Assembly (NCBI GenBank): GCA_000306725.1
Contig: CP003083.1
Span: forward strand, 2,592,042-2,656,041
From: Methanolobus psychrophilus R15
Lineage (GTDB): Archaea > Halobacteriota > Methanosarcinia > Methanosarcinales > Methanosarcinaceae
Direction: 5' to 3'
Length of the DNA stretch: 64,000 bases
Shown here: piece by piece, positions 1 to 9,203 of the stretch
Numbering within the stretch: position 1 is the stretch's first letter
Layout of the letters: each line of letters begins with the position of its first letter
The notes under the pieces: model-generated
Told to the model about the DNA's origin: nothing
What the model saw: only the letters and a program-made list of their open reading frames with translations
Database searches by the model: none
Made by a program: the position numbers and the translations under genes

Positions 1-1
1 T

Positions 2-526
2 ATCATCGCCCAGGCTGAGCACGATCCCAATGCAGTTTCCGTTCTGGTGACAACTTCGGCGCAACTTGCGGAAGATGTATATAAAGAAGTACTGGAGCAA
101 GCCGCAAGGACCACGAGGTCGGAAATAGTGAAAAGCTCCCTGGAAAATGCTGCAATTCTCCTCGCTGGATCTCTTGACGCATGTATCACCTTTTCGAACG
201 ATTTTGCGCCTGAGCACCTGGAGATAATGGTTTATGAGCCGGATTCTGTACTTGAGATGATAGAGAACGCAGGCTCCATATTCGTGGGCAACTATGCTCC
301 GGTACCCGTGGGCGACTACGCCTCGGGCACCAATCACGTGCTGCCGACAGCGGGCTATGCGAAGATATACTCCGGGCTCAACATCGCTCATTTCATGAAG
401 TGTGCAAGTATACAGAAAATCAGCAAGCAGGGGCTTGAAACTCTTAAGGACGCAGTCATCTCGATAGCTGAAAAAGAAGGTCTTACTGGTCATGCAGATT
501 CGATAAGAACTCGGTTCAGTAACTAA
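2..526 (+). CDS. hisD: Histidinol dehydrogenase, C-terminal part
   Basis: Catalyses the last two steps of histidine biosynthesis, the NAD-dependent four-electron oxidation of L-histidinol to histidine; a zinc enzyme. The frame is open from the left edge, so the N-terminus lies outside the window. The visible part begins with the family stretch AQAEHDPNA and includes the conserved FAPEHLEI, the [21 protein letters not shown] region that carries the catalytic His, and a [12 protein letters not shown] ending, all standard for the C-terminal half of HisD. A run of ten T residues follows the stop. No other his gene is visible downstream. The identification is secure. Confidence 0.95.
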   Translation: MIAQAEHDPNAVSVLVTTSAQLAEDVYKEVLEQAARTTRSEIVKSSLENAAILLAGSLDACITFSNDFAPEHLEIMVYEPDSVLEMIENAGSIFVGNYAPVPVGDYASGTNHVLPTAGYAKIYSGLNIAHFMKCASIQKISKQGLETLKDAVISIAEKEGLTGHADSIRTRFSN

Positions 527-531
527 CAATC

Positions 532-541
532 TTTTTTTTTT
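532..541 (+). terminator. Poly-T terminator after hisD
   Basis: Ten consecutive T residues start six bases after the hisD stop codon. A T-rich run directly behind a gene, without a required hairpin, is the usual archaeal transcription stop. Inferred from sequence only. Confidence 0.5.
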
Positions 542-629
542 GCGTCATAAATCGATAATTATTTAATAGGTGAGCACATACACTAATTTAGTAAGTCTAT
601 CGGTTTAAGACTTAATGTGAGGGAGTTCC

Positions 630-1028
630 ATGAAGATCAGAGTTGTAAGTTCGCGAGAGGAGATACCAGATCTGAATACAAATGAAAAGGTAATCCATCT
701 AGCTTTCAGACCATCTAACAAAGACATATTTTCCCTGGTGCAGACCTGCCCTAAAGTAGAAGTGATACAGATACCGAGCTCTTACAGGCGCACGGTTTCC
801 AAATCAATTGAGATGTTCCTGGAAATGCAGAATATCAAACTCATTGAAGGGGATGTATGGGGTCACCGGAAGGATATAAATGAATACTACAGCGTATCTC
901 CGGCACTGCTTGACAAGGTCAAGGAGCTCAAATCCGAGGGTATGTCCGATGAAGAGATCGTGAATAAACTTGAACGTGAGGGCAAGCTTAATCGTGACAT
1001 GCTTTTCTATATCCTGAGCAAAAAGTAA
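630..1028 (+). CDS. DUF1699-type methanogen protein
   Basis: A 132-residue soluble protein without a signal peptide or membrane segment. It opens with MKIRVVSSREEI, contains LAFRPSNKDIF, a YRRTVSKSIEMFLEMQ helix and GDVWGHRKDINEYY, and ends in a helix-turn-helix-like stretch (SEGMSDEEIVNKLEREGKL) that could bind nucleic acid. From memory it matches the DUF1699 family of methanogens, whose function is not known. It has its own leader (SD gagg at 619-622, seven bases before ATG) and stands alone between hisD and the convergent gpgS. Family assignment is moderately sure; no function is claimed. Confidence 0.75.
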   Translation: MKIRVVSSREEIPDLNTNEKVIHLAFRPSNKDIFSLVQTCPKVEVIQIPSSYRRTVSKSIEMFLEMQNIKLIEGDVWGHRKDINEYYSVSPALLDKVKELKSEGMSDEEIVNKLEREGKLNRDMLFYILSKK

Positions 1029-1110
1029 CCCTATGCTCGCAATTGGTGGAGTATCGTGGGATACTGCACACAATATTATTTTCGTATTCTTTTTTTATAT
1101 TCCTACTTTT

Positions 1111-2334
1111 TCAGGGCCGGTTTGACCTGATATCATTAAGATCTGCCTGTACTGCCTCCATTAATTGCTCCCTCAGGTCCGGTATTGCAGACAGGGCACG
1201 TGCCCAGTCCGGAAGAAGAGCACCGGAAGGGTTTTTCAGGTAATGCATCCCGGCAATCATAAGCACTTCGGCAAAGGTCTCTACATGTCTTTCCTCCAGA
1301 TGCCTGCTGTATTCAAGCCCGTTACAGACTGCATCGGCATGATATTGCCTTATGAGGTCCTGCGCCGAACGCCTGTATTTCACCTGTATGCCTCTAAGGA
1401 AAGAAGTCGATACCTGGGTGCTTGTGGTCTCGTTCACCACACGCAGGAATGTTATCATAATATCGTTCACCATTTTTGATAGTCCTTCGCTGGCGTCGGC
1501 TCCCAGTTCCTTGTGCTTATGGTCATAAAAGCCAAGGTCAGTCTGGCACACTCTTTTCAGTGACGTGTTCCTGTAAATCTCAGCCAGCAGGCCAACTTCC
1601 AATCCCCAGTCGGAAGGGATCCTGATGTTAAGGGCAAGGTCCCTTGTAAATGCAAATTCGCCGGAGAGAGTATATCTGAAAGCCTGCATGTACTCCAGGA
1701 TATCGGACTCATACTGCACGTCCCTCATAAGCGTATCAAGCAGCGGTCGTACGAAAAGCCTGTATACGCGTCCGTGCATGGTCCTCTTTTCAAGATTGAT
1801 CCTGGCATAATAACCTTTATTGAAATAGAAATTGAGCTGGGGATGAACTATGGGGTAAAGCAGTTTTGCTACAAATTCCTTGTTGTAGTTGATGATGTCC
1901 GCATCATGAAGCACTATGGCATATGAATGAAGACTTGCTATACCTATTGCTATCCATGCATCCTTCCCTTTTCCTGAGAAACCGCTGATGTCAAGTTCAT
2001 TCTCTTTCATCTTTTCAATTACTGAGCTTATGCGGGTCCCATTACACCAGACCACTACATGGTCCAGCTCAAGGCGCTCGAAAAAATCGACAACGATGGC
2101 ATATTGTTTCCTGTCTTCTGCTGCAAGCGCAATAACAACATTGTGTATGAAAGTGCATTTGTTCATTTCATCCATAATGCGGAGCAGTGGAGGGTTCTCT
2201 ATTTCACTATACAGCATCGGCAATACTACGACAGCGGGCCGGACGAAGGAGAGTTCATGAAGGTGCTGCAACATTCTGTCGGTATCGCTGTAGAAATTGT
2301 GTATGGTTGTTATCTTCTCCTGAAAAAAGTCCAT
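1111..2334 (-). CDS. gpgS: Glucosyl-3-phosphoglycerate synthase (GT81)
   Basis: Predicted to transfer glucose from NDP-glucose to 3-phosphoglycerate, the first step to the compatible solute glucosylglycerate. The 407-residue protein has the GT-A fold pattern: an N-terminal nucleotide-binding half with VVVLPMLYSEIENP, a GKGKDAWIAIGIA stretch and the metal-binding HDADI (DxD) motif near residue 145, then RMDIRIPSDWGLEVGLLAEIYRN-like acceptor sequence (here NIRIPSDWGLEVGL). GpgS was characterised in Methanococcoides burtonii. The phosphatase GpgP that normally follows is not adjacent here. A related mannosyl enzyme is the alternative. Confidence 0.8.
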   Translation of the reverse strand: MDFFQEKITTIHNFYSDTDRMLQHLHELSFVRPAVVVLPMLYSEIENPPLLRIMDEMNKCTFIHNVVIALAAEDRKQYAIVVDFFERLELDHVVVWCNGTRISSVIEKMKENELDISGFSGKGKDAWIAIGIASLHSYAIVLHDADIINYNKEFVAKLLYPIVHPQLNFYFNKGYYARINLEKRTMHGRVYRLFVRPLLDTLMRDVQYESDILEYMQAFRYTLSGEFAFTRDLALNIRIPSDWGLEVGLLAEIYRNTSLKRVCQTDLGFYDHKHKELGADASEGLSKMVNDIMITFLRVVNETTSTQVSTSFLRGIQVKYRRSAQDLIRQYHADAVCNGLEYSRHLEERHVETFAEVLMIAGMHYLKNPSGALLPDWARALSAIPDLREQLMEAVQADLNDIRSNRP

Positions 2335-2436
2335 CTTTGCCCACTTCCTCTTAAACTGCTAATGAATTGCAAATAACAATTACACTTTAAAGAAGATAAA
2401 ATGTGCCTTTTTATCTTGCATTTAACGGGAAAATGA

Positions 2437-2446
2437 ATATATACTT
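2437..2446 (+). promoter_or_regulatory. TATA box for cobA-hemD-ahbC
   Basis: An AATATATACT stretch lies 47-56 bases upstream of the cobA start, in the only gap of the cluster long enough for a promoter before cobA. Position and composition fit an archaeal TATA box; no BRE was assessed quantitatively. Confidence 0.45.
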
Positions 2447-2492
2447 AACGGATTCATTAGAACCAAAGTAAGACAGACAGGATTTCGCTAAC

Positions 2493-3254
2493 ATGACCAT
2501 AAATGGAAAAGTGTATCTGGTGGGCTCAGGGCCCGGCGACCCGGAGCTTTTGACGCTGAAAGCACGAAGGTTAATAGATTCTGCCGATGTAGTTGTCTAT
2601 GATCAGCTCCCGGGAAAGATGATCCTTGATTCCATTCCTGCAGGCACGGAGAAGATAGACGCAGGGAAACATGCGGGTGATCATACCCTCAAGCAGGATG
2701 AGATCAATAATGTTATTATTAAAAAGGCCAGGGAGGGTAAGAATGTCGTCCGCCTTAAAGGGGGAGACCCTTACATGTTCGGGCGCGGTGGAGAGGAAGC
2801 CCAGGAACTGATCGAGGCAGGGATAGGGTTTGAGATAGTCCCCGGGATAACTTCCGCAATAGCTGTGCCTGCATATGCCGGCATACCTGTGACCCACAGG
2901 GACCATGCTTCCATGGTCACATTCATCACCGGGCACGAAGACCCCACCAAGGACGAGAGCGCCCTGGATTGGGAAACCCTTGCAAAATTCGACGGCACTA
3001 TAGTGGTATTCATGGGTGTCAAGATGCTTGAGAGAAACGTCAGCGAACTCATAAAGAACGGTAAGGACCCGCAGACCCCTGTTGCGCTTATTGAGAGAGG
3101 TACCCGTCCCGACCAGCGTGTGACCATTGGTGTCCTTGAGAACATCGCATCCATAGCGAAGGAAAAGAATGTAAAGGCGCCTGCTATCACTGTCATTGGC
3201 ACTGTAGTAAAGCTTCACGATGAGCTCGGTGAACAGATCCTTTCGGACTGGTGA
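2493..3254 (+). CDS. cobA: Uroporphyrinogen-III C-methyltransferase
   Basis: SUMT transfers two methyl groups from S-adenosylmethionine to uroporphyrinogen III, giving precorrin-2, the branch point to siroheme, cobamides, F430 and, in archaea, heme. The 253-residue protein has the GSGPGDPELLTLKA N-terminal motif, the VRLKGGDPYMFGRGGEE motif near residues 88-105 and GIPVTHRD, which together define the family. It is a stand-alone SUMT without the CysG dehydrogenase domain. Its stop overlaps the start region of hemD, indicating one transcript; the product of HemD is the substrate of CobA. Confidence 0.93.
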   Translation: MTINGKVYLVGSGPGDPELLTLKARRLIDSADVVVYDQLPGKMILDSIPAGTEKIDAGKHAGDHTLKQDEINNVIIKKAREGKNVVRLKGGDPYMFGRGGEEAQELIEAGIGFEIVPGITSAIAVPAYAGIPVTHRDHASMVTFITGHEDPTKDESALDWETLAKFDGTIVVFMGVKMLERNVSELIKNGKDPQTPVALIERGTRPDQRVTIGVLENIASIAKEKNVKAPAITVIGTVVKLHDELGEQILSDW

Positions 3255-3268
3255 CTGGAGGATTTTCA

Positions 3269-4066
3269 ATGGCTGATAATACTAAAAAGCCGGTAATTAC
3301 CATCATGCGGCCTGAGAGGTACATCAAGGAATCCGTGGAGATGGCCAGGTCCATGGGTTTTGACACGTTCACAGTACCCATGGTAGAGATAACCGATATG
3401 AAAGACGAGTTCTTTGATGGTTTTGTGGAAAGGGTACTTGACGGCAGGGCTGATTATGTAATTTTCACAAGTGCTAATGGGATAGATTTCACCATAAGCA
3501 AGATACCACCTGAGTCCAGGAAGGGCTTTATAGATGCTCTCAACAGGACAAAGGTCATTGCCATCGGTCCTACCACCCGCAAGGCACTTGAGAAGACAGG
3601 TGTCAATGTTATGGGGATGCCGGGAGTTTATAGTTCAGAAGGTATTGTTGATTACCTTCGTGACGATGTGACCGGTCGGGTAGTTGATACTGCCAGGAGC
3701 TTTTACGGCTCGGAGCATCTTGTTGAAGGCCTGCGTAGCTGCGGGGCCGTTGTCAACCAAACACAAGTCTATACTCTGGAAAAGCCGGCGGGGAACGAGC
3801 AGGATAAGCTTATTGATGCCACTATCAAAGGTGAGATCGCAGCTTTTGCCTTCACAAGTTCCATGATGGTACATAATTTCTTTGAACATTCACGTTCAAG
3901 AGCTTCCGAGGAGCAGGTGGTCAACGCATTGAACAATGTCATTGTTGCAGCAATAGGCGGTCCCACAGCACAGACCCTCAGTGGGTATGGGGTAAAGGTG
4001 TCTGTCATTCCTGAAAAATTCGTTTTCGAGGAAGTACTCAAGTCGATCAAGGACCACCTCCCATAA
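3269..4066 (+). CDS. hemD: Uroporphyrinogen-III synthase
   Basis: Cyclises hydroxymethylbilane to uroporphyrinogen III with inversion of ring D. The protein of about 265 residues shows the bilobed HemD pattern: VITIMRPERY at the start, YVIFTSANGIDF near residue 67, VIAIGPTTRKALEKTGV in the middle and AAIGGPTAQTLSGYGVKV near the end. The family is poorly conserved in sequence and is recognised mainly by these elements and by its neighbour cobA. ATG at 3269 is preferred because an SD (ggagg) ends eight bases before it; an upstream GTG at 3251 is in frame but lacks one. Confidence 0.88.
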   Translation: MADNTKKPVITIMRPERYIKESVEMARSMGFDTFTVPMVEITDMKDEFFDGFVERVLDGRADYVIFTSANGIDFTISKIPPESRKGFIDALNRTKVIAIGPTTRKALEKTGVNVMGMPGVYSSEGIVDYLRDDVTGRVVDTARSFYGSEHLVEGLRSCGAVVNQTQVYTLEKPAGNEQDKLIDATIKGEIAAFAFTSSMMVHNFFEHSRSRASEEQVVNALNNVIVAAIGGPTAQTLSGYGVKVSVIPEKFVFEEVLKSIKDHLP

Positions 4067-4200
4067 AGAGAGGTGCCCTTTTATCCTCAGTTAACTTCCT
4101 TTGTACATATACGAACCACAGATGTAATATACTATTGTCATATAGTCTGGTCAATCGCGGACACAGATCCATTTCTGTCCTTTATTCAGGAGCATTCATC

Positions 4201-5403
4201 ATGATAGGTATTTCAAAATTGTATTGCAGGACCGTAGAGCCTTCTGATGCGCTGCGTTACGGACGCGACTCGAAGAGACTTCCCTCGCATCTGCTCCAGT
4301 TCTCAAAGGACAAGAAACCGGTAGTTGTCTGGAATGTCACCCAGCGCTGTAACCTTTGTTGTGTTCATTGCTATGCTCATTCAAAGGATATCAATTACGA
4401 CAATGAGCTCACCACTCAACAGGGAAAGGAACTCATAGATGACCTCGCAGAGTTCGGTACTCCTGTCATACTGTTCTCCGGAGGAGAGCCTCTGATGAGA
4501 AAGGACCTGCCGGAGCTGGCGGCATATGCAACCTCCAGGGGCATCCGCGCTGTCATATCCACCAACGGCACCCTTATCACAGAGAAAATGGCAAAGACAC
4601 TCAAAGATATAGGCCTTTCCTATGTGGGAATTTCCCTTGACGGGATGAGAGAGACCAATGACCGTTTCAGGGGTATGGATGGGGCTTTTGACAAAGCTTT
4701 GCAGGCTGTGCGCAATTGCCAGAAAGAAAATATAAAGGTGGGTTTGCGTTTTACCATCAACAAGCATAATGTACAGGATATACCTGCCATCCTCGATCTG
4801 CTGGAAGAAGAGAACATTCCTCGTATCTGTTTCTATCATCTAGTGTACTCCGGACGCGGCTCCGGGATGAGGGATGAGGACCTGTCACTTGAAGAGACTC
4901 GCCAGACAGTGGATTTGCTGATGGACAGGACAAAGGAGCTTCATGACAAAGGCAAAATGGTGGAAGTGCTCACTGTTGACAACCACTGCGACGGTCCATA
5001 CATCTACCTGCGCCTGCTGAAAGATGATCCGGAGCGTGCGGCAGAGGTCCTGGAACTCCTGCAGATGAACCGGGGTAACTCCACCGGCATAGGCTTTGGA
5101 TGCGTTTCATGGGACGGTTCTGTCCACCCCGACCAGTTCTGGAGGCATTACAGCTTTGGTAATGTAAAGGAGCGCAGGTTCAGTGAGATATGGAAAGACA
5201 CGTCCGATGCTCTTATGGCAGGCCTGAAGGAACGCAAACCCCTGATAAAGGCAAATGCTGACAGATGTGCTAAATGCAAGTGGTTCGACGTGTGCAATGG
5301 CAATTTCCGTGTGCGTGCGGAAGCAGTGTTCAATAATGTATGGGCCGACGACCCGGCATGTTACCTGACAGAAGAGGAAATAGGATACAGTAACGACGTC
5401 TGA
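4201..5403 (+). CDS. ahbC: Radical SAM 12,18-didecarboxysiroheme deacetylase
   Basis: Predicted AhbC, which removes the acetate side chains of 12,18-didecarboxysiroheme to give Fe-coproporphyrin in the siroheme-dependent heme pathway. The radical SAM motif C50-x3-C54-x2-C57 follows VVVWNVTQR, and the C-terminal part has SPASM-type cysteines (CVSWDG, CAKCKWFDVC, a last C near the end) for auxiliary clusters. Start at ATG 4201 with SD caggag nine bases upstream; an in-frame start at 4135 has none. Its place after cobA and hemD supports the heme role over other SPASM enzymes; AhbD is the main alternative. AhbA/B are not in the window. Confidence 0.82.
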   Translation: MIGISKLYCRTVEPSDALRYGRDSKRLPSHLLQFSKDKKPVVVWNVTQRCNLCCVHCYAHSKDINYDNELTTQQGKELIDDLAEFGTPVILFSGGEPLMRKDLPELAAYATSRGIRAVISTNGTLITEKMAKTLKDIGLSYVGISLDGMRETNDRFRGMDGAFDKALQAVRNCQKENIKVGLRFTINKHNVQDIPAILDLLEEENIPRICFYHLVYSGRGSGMRDEDLSLEETRQTVDLLMDRTKELHDKGKMVEVLTVDNHCDGPYIYLRLLKDDPERAAEVLELLQMNRGNSTGIGFGCVSWDGSVHPDQFWRHYSFGNVKERRFSEIWKDTSDALMAGLKERKPLIKANADRCAKCKWFDVCNGNFRVRAEAVFNNVWADDPACYLTEEEIGYSNDV

Positions 5404-5431
5404 TTATCCCATTTCCTGTCTGTGGTTACTG

Positions 5432-5626
5432 TTACATATGAGGCGCCATATAGCTGATGTAGACGTAAGCCAAGAGGGCTGCAGTCATAGTAAGTAAAGT
5501 CAGTTTTATTGCAAGTGCTACGAGCATTAGTATCGCCTTCCTGTTTTTTAGATCGTTGGTATTCACGATCGATTGAGAACTTTTCCTGCCCGTGTATAAA
5601 AAATATGTGGCGATGGACTGCCACAT
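5432..5626 (-). CDS. Small single-span membrane protein, uncertain
   Basis: A 64-codon frame just downstream of the superoxide reductase gene on the same strand, 16 bases after its stop. The C-terminal half (about residues 33-59, AILMLVALAIKLTLLTMTAA and on) is a clear single hydrophobic span; the N-terminal half is polar. No good SD precedes the ATG at 5626; an internal start with aggaagg upstream would leave only the membrane segment. It may be a real small membrane protein cotranscribed with the reductase. No family recognised. Confidence 0.35.
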   Translation of the reverse strand: MWQSIATYFLYTGRKSSQSIVNTNDLKNRKAILMLVALAIKLTLLTMTAALLAYVYISYMAPHM

Positions 5627-5642
5627 TATGGGTTATATGTGT

Positions 5643-5993
5643 TCATACTTCGATGCAGTTCTGCCATACTCCGTGTATGTTGCAGTATTCAAGTGCGCAG
5701 AAAGCTTTGAAGTTATCAATTCCCTTTACATGGAATGTGGCAACCGGATCAGCATAGACCGGCTCGAAGCTCATGCGGCCAAAGTCGATGGTGTGGCCTT
5801 CTTTTGTGATGCCGTAAAGCTCGACCCATTCAATGTGATGCTCGGCTGTATTGGGATGCGGAACTTCTTTTCCCACGGTGACCTTCACAAAATCATTTTT
5901 GTCTTTTCCATGCCCTCTGATTATCTCTATCTCAGGCACGTGCTTTTCTTTTCCTTCCGCTTCTCTTCCTTTAAGTATATCTCCGAAATTCAT
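5643..5993 (-). CDS. sor: Superoxide reductase (one-iron type)
   Basis: Reduces superoxide to hydrogen peroxide in the cytoplasm of anaerobes without releasing oxygen. All ligands of the catalytic Fe(His)4(Cys) centre can be placed: E16 and H18 (EKHVP), H46 and H52 (PHPNTAEHHIEW), C104 and H107 (CNIHGVW). The 116-residue length and lack of an N-terminal desulforedoxin domain make it the neelaredoxin type. A gaggt SD precedes the ATG. It is preceded by a structured leader of about 150 bases. A peroxiredoxin gene at 11.1 kb could remove the peroxide formed. Confidence 0.92.
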   Translation of the reverse strand: MNFGDILKGREAEGKEKHVPEIEIIRGHGKDKNDFVKVTVGKEVPHPNTAEHHIEWVELYGITKEGHTIDFGRMSFEPVYADPVATFHVKGIDNFKAFCALEYCNIHGVWQNCIEV

Positions 5994-6045
5994 GTTTTTA
6001 ACCTCTTTTTGCTGTTCTTAGTTTTGCATATGTTCATTCTTCCTG

Positions 6046-6135
6046 GGCAGGCGGAGTGTAAACTCTTGAGCCAAGGTCCCCGTCTGCCTACAGGGGACTG
6101 TTGCCATGGGAAAATGACACTCTCCCCGAATGCCG
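6046..6135 (-). promoter_or_regulatory. Structured leader RNA of superoxide reductase gene
   Basis: On the minus strand, about 50 bases ahead of the sor start, nested complementary segments form a compact fold. GAGTGT pairs with ACACTC as an outer helix, flanked by GGCA/TGCC; inside, GTCCCC pairs with GGGGAC around an 11-base loop, extended by a CCATGG/CTTGG helix with one mismatch. A TATA-like ggtataaatg (plus-strand reading 6170-6179) would start transcription just before it. It does not match a riboswitch class I can recall. Orientation is inferred from the gene it precedes. Confidence 0.4.
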
Positions 6136-6510
6136 AGTGCTTCAGTCAGTATGCCTGACATATGGTACTGGTATAAATGTAAATATGGATGTTTTAGTTA
6201 TATTCTATATACTACCTGGCATCCATGTCCGATAAAATCGGAATCCCGAGCACTCCCTGATTAAATGGGATAGATTTGTATAAAGTATTTTCGGTAAGTT
6301 GTTCTATAATGCACTTTCCTGTTGACCGCACATTCTGCGCGGAGTTGCAGGTGTTCTATCTTTTCTCAACCGGATGTTATATCAGATAAGGCTCACTTTA
6401 TTTTCCAGTCATTTGCAATAAAAGGGCGCATGCAACCAGATATATTTAAATAATCTTAGACCACTGTAAGATAAAAAATGTAATCACTATATAATGTTTA
6501 TCGGAGAGTT
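6136..6510. other. Intergenic region between sor and valS
   Basis: No gene is seen. It holds a TATA-like element for the divergent sor gene near 6170, a perfect six-base hairpin TCCGAT-aaa-ATCGGA at 6228-6242, and at 6441-6450 a TATATTTAAA box that fits the valS promoter. The rest is AT-rich without open frames of note. Confidence 0.5.
6441..6450 (+). promoter_or_regulatory. TATA box for valS
   Basis: TATATTTAAA centred about 65 bases upstream of the valS ATG predicts a transcription start near 6470 and a leader of about 40 bases with an SD (cggag, ending eight bases before the start codon). Confidence 0.5.
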
Positions 6511-9105
6511 ATGATGACGGTCCCAAAAGAATACATCCCGCATGAAGTTGAGCCAAAGTGGAAAGCAACGTGGGATATGTCCATGTACCATTTTGACTGG
6601 AACGACAGTACAAGACCACAATATATTATCGATACCCCTCCTCCTTATCCCACCGGTAACTTCCACATAGGAAACTCACTCAACTGGTGCTATATCGACT
6701 TTGTCGCACGCTACAAGAGAATGTGCGGTTACAATGTCATGTTCCCTCAGGGATGGGACTGCCACGGGTTGCCCACCGAGGTAAAGGTGGAAGAGATCCA
6801 CGGCATTACGAAGAATGAGGTACCGAGGGAACAGTTCAGGCAGATGTGTCGTGATCTCACTCTTGGGAACATCGGGAAGATGCGGGCCACCCTGATGAAC
6901 CTGGGATTTTCAGTGGACTGGAGCAATGAGTTCGTAACAATGGAGCCTGCGTATTATTCCAAGACCCAGCGCTCCTTCCGGAAGATGTATGACATGGGAC
7001 GCGTCTATCAGTCGGAGCATCCTGTGAACTGGTGCCCCAGATGTGAAACCGCTATTGCCTTCGCTGAAGTGGAGTATGATGCAAGGGACACAAAACTCAA
7101 TTTCCTTAATTTTGACCAGCTCAAGATAGCAACAACAAGGCCCGAGCTGCTTGCGGCATGTGTGGCTGTTGCTATCAATCCGGATGATGAGCGCTACAAT
7201 TCTCATGTAGGCTCAAACGTGAAAGTCCCTCTATTTTGCCATGAGGTTCCTGTGATCAGCGATATCCAGGTGGACCCCTCCTTTGGTACTGGCGTTGTCA
7301 TGATATGTACGTTCGGTGACAAGCAGGACGTGCGCTGGTGGGTGGAACACCAGCTTCCGCTGCGTAAGGCTATTGACAAGAACGGCCGCATGACTGCTAT
7401 CGCAGGCAAGTATGAAGGACTGAGTATCCCTGAGTGCAAAGCTGCCATTATCGAGGACCTGAAAGCACAGGGTCATCTGTATGAACAGAAGACCCTCGAC
7501 CAGAACGTAGGCATGTGCTGGCGCTGTGATACTCCGATCGAGATCCTCTCTGAAAGGCAGTGGTTCGTGAAAATAGATACTGACGCAGTGGCAAAGGCAG
7601 CGGATGAGATCAGCTGGCTTCCCGAGTACATGAAGGTCAGGCTTGACAACTGGATAAACACCATGGAATGGGACTGGTGCATCTCCCGCCAGAGGCTGTT
7701 CGCAACTCCTATACCTGTCTGGTACTGTAAGGAGTGCGGCGAGGTCATGGTTGCAAAGGAGGAATGGATGCCCATAGACCCCACCAGGCAGCAGCCTCCT
7801 GAGGCTTGCAGCTGCGGTTGTACGGTGTTCGAACCTGAGGAGGATGTGCTGGATACCTGGATGGACTCATCCATTACCGCGCTTCATGTTTCCGGCTGGC
7901 TCTCCGAGCACGACCTGAAACTTCCGGCACAGCTGCGCCCACAGGGTCATGATATCATCCGTACATGGGCTTTCTATACGATACTGAGATCAATGGCACT
8001 CACCGGGAAGAGGCCGTGGGACTCCATACTTATCAATGGCATGGTGCTGGGTGAGGACGGACACAAGATGAGCAAATCCCTGGGTAATGTTATCTCGCCT
8101 GAGGAAGTTATCAAAGAGTACAGCGCAGACTCATTCCGGCAATGGGCGGCTGTGGGCGGCTCCCCGGGCTCGGACGTTATGTTCCGCTGGAAAGATGTCG
8201 TAGCAGCTTCCAGGTTCTTTACGAAGGTGTGGAGCATCTACAGGTTCTCAATGTCCCATCTTGAGGATTACGAACACGCAGAAGTGGATGTATCCGGACT
8301 GGAAGTTATAGACAGGTGGCTGTTGAGCCATCTTAACCGTCTTATCATGTCCGTGACACAGAGCATGGAGACATACCAGTTCGATGAGGCTTTCAAGGCA
8401 ATACGCGGCTTCTCATGGGATATACTTGCGGACAACTATCTTGAGCTCATCAAGTCCCGTCTTTATGGGGACGATGGCAGAGGCAAGCAGGCTGCAAAGT
8501 ACACCTTGTTCGTTACTATGGACACGCTCACAAGGCTGCTCGCACCTTTTGCTCCTTTCTTTGCGGAAGAAATGTTCTCAAACATAGGTGAGGGGAGCAT
8601 ACATGTCCAGTCATGGCCACAGGCAAAGGAAAACCTTGTCGATGTCGATGTCGAGAACTCCGGTGAGTTCATCAAGGACGTTGCAAGTGCTATCAGGCGA
8701 TACAAGTCTGAAAAAGGGATGGCATTGAACGCCCGCCTGGAAAAGATCGAGCTGTATGGCGTGGATATGGATATCACTGATATTATAGGTGTGACAAATT
8801 CCCCGGTAGAGGTCATCGCCGGCAAACCGGACTTTGAACATGTGCCTGTGAATGTTAAGCCCAACATGGGAAAAATAGGCCCTGTATTCAGAGGAAAGGC
8901 AAAGGCTATTATCGATGCCCTGCTTGAAGAGAATCCTAAAAAGATTGCTGACGATATTTCAAAGGGAAAGATATCCGTTTCCGTCAACGGAGAGATCATA
9001 GAACTTGAGGCGGATTTCGTTGAGGTTGAAAAGGAAGTTGTTTCAGCAGGCAGGTCGGTGGATGTTCTCGATGTCAGCGGAATGCCCGTTGTTATCGTAA
9101 GGTAA
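6511..9105 (+). CDS. valS: Valyl-tRNA synthetase
   Basis: Charges tRNA-Val with valine; class Ia synthetase of 864 residues, normal for archaea. HIGN at residues 52-55 is the HIGH signature and KMSKS is at 519-523. The zinc-ribbon segments NWCPRCETA and MCWRCDTP, the editing (CP1) domain from about residue 190 with [14 protein letters not shown], and [18 protein letters not shown] identify ValRS rather than IleRS or LeuRS. The C-terminal third is the anticodon-binding helical domain. Two adjacent ATG codons are possible starts; both have the SD cggag. Transcribed alone. Confidence 0.92.
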   Translation: MMTVPKEYIPHEVEPKWKATWDMSMYHFDWNDSTRPQYIIDTPPPYPTGNFHIGNSLNWCYIDFVARYKRMCGYNVMFPQGWDCHGLPTEVKVEEIHGITKNEVPREQFRQMCRDLTLGNIGKMRATLMNLGFSVDWSNEFVTMEPAYYSKTQRSFRKMYDMGRVYQSEHPVNWCPRCETAIAFAEVEYDARDTKLNFLNFDQLKIATTRPELLAACVAVAINPDDERYNSHVGSNVKVPLFCHEVPVISDIQVDPSFGTGVVMICTFGDKQDVRWWVEHQLPLRKAIDKNGRMTAIAGKYEGLSIPECKAAIIEDLKAQGHLYEQKTLDQNVGMCWRCDTPIEILSERQWFVKIDTDAVAKAADEISWLPEYMKVRLDNWINTMEWDWCISRQRLFATPIPVWYCKECGEVMVAKEEWMPIDPTRQQPPEACSCGCTVFEPEEDVLDTWMDSSITALHVSGWLSEHDLKLPAQLRPQGHDIIRTWAFYTILRSMALTGKRPWDSILINGMVLGEDGHKMSKSLGNVISPEEVIKEYSADSFRQWAAVGGSPGSDVMFRWKDVVAASRFFTKVWSIYRFSMSHLEDYEHAEVDVSGLEVIDRWLLSHLNRLIMSVTQSMETYQFDEAFKAIRGFSWDILADNYLELIKSRLYGDDGRGKQAAKYTLFVTMDTLTRLLAPFAPFFAEEMFSNIGEGSIHVQSWPQAKENLVDVDVENSGEFIKDVASAIRRYKSEKGMALNARLEKIELYGVDMDITDIIGVTNSPVEVIAGKPDFEHVPVNVKPNMGKIGPVFRGKAKAIIDALLEENPKKIADDISKGKISVSVNGEIIELEADFVEVEKEVVSAGRSVDVLDVSGMPVVIVR

Positions 9106-9203
9106 TTTATGTACGGGGGATAGGGTGCGTTCCCCGCGCAATCTTTAAAGCCCCTCTGCCTAAATCAAGATTGGACATGCTTGTCTGTGTAATGGGTGAT
9201 CAG

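Noticed and set aside
2571-3269. 232-codon frame on the minus strand opposite cobA
   Set aside because: It lies wholly opposite a strongly conserved gene, has no SD or family motif, and its residue composition is that of a mirrored coding frame.
5592-6158. 188-codon frame on the plus strand over sor and its leader
   Set aside because: Antisense to the superoxide reductase, whose iron ligands are all present on the minus strand; hydrophobic translation without a start signal.
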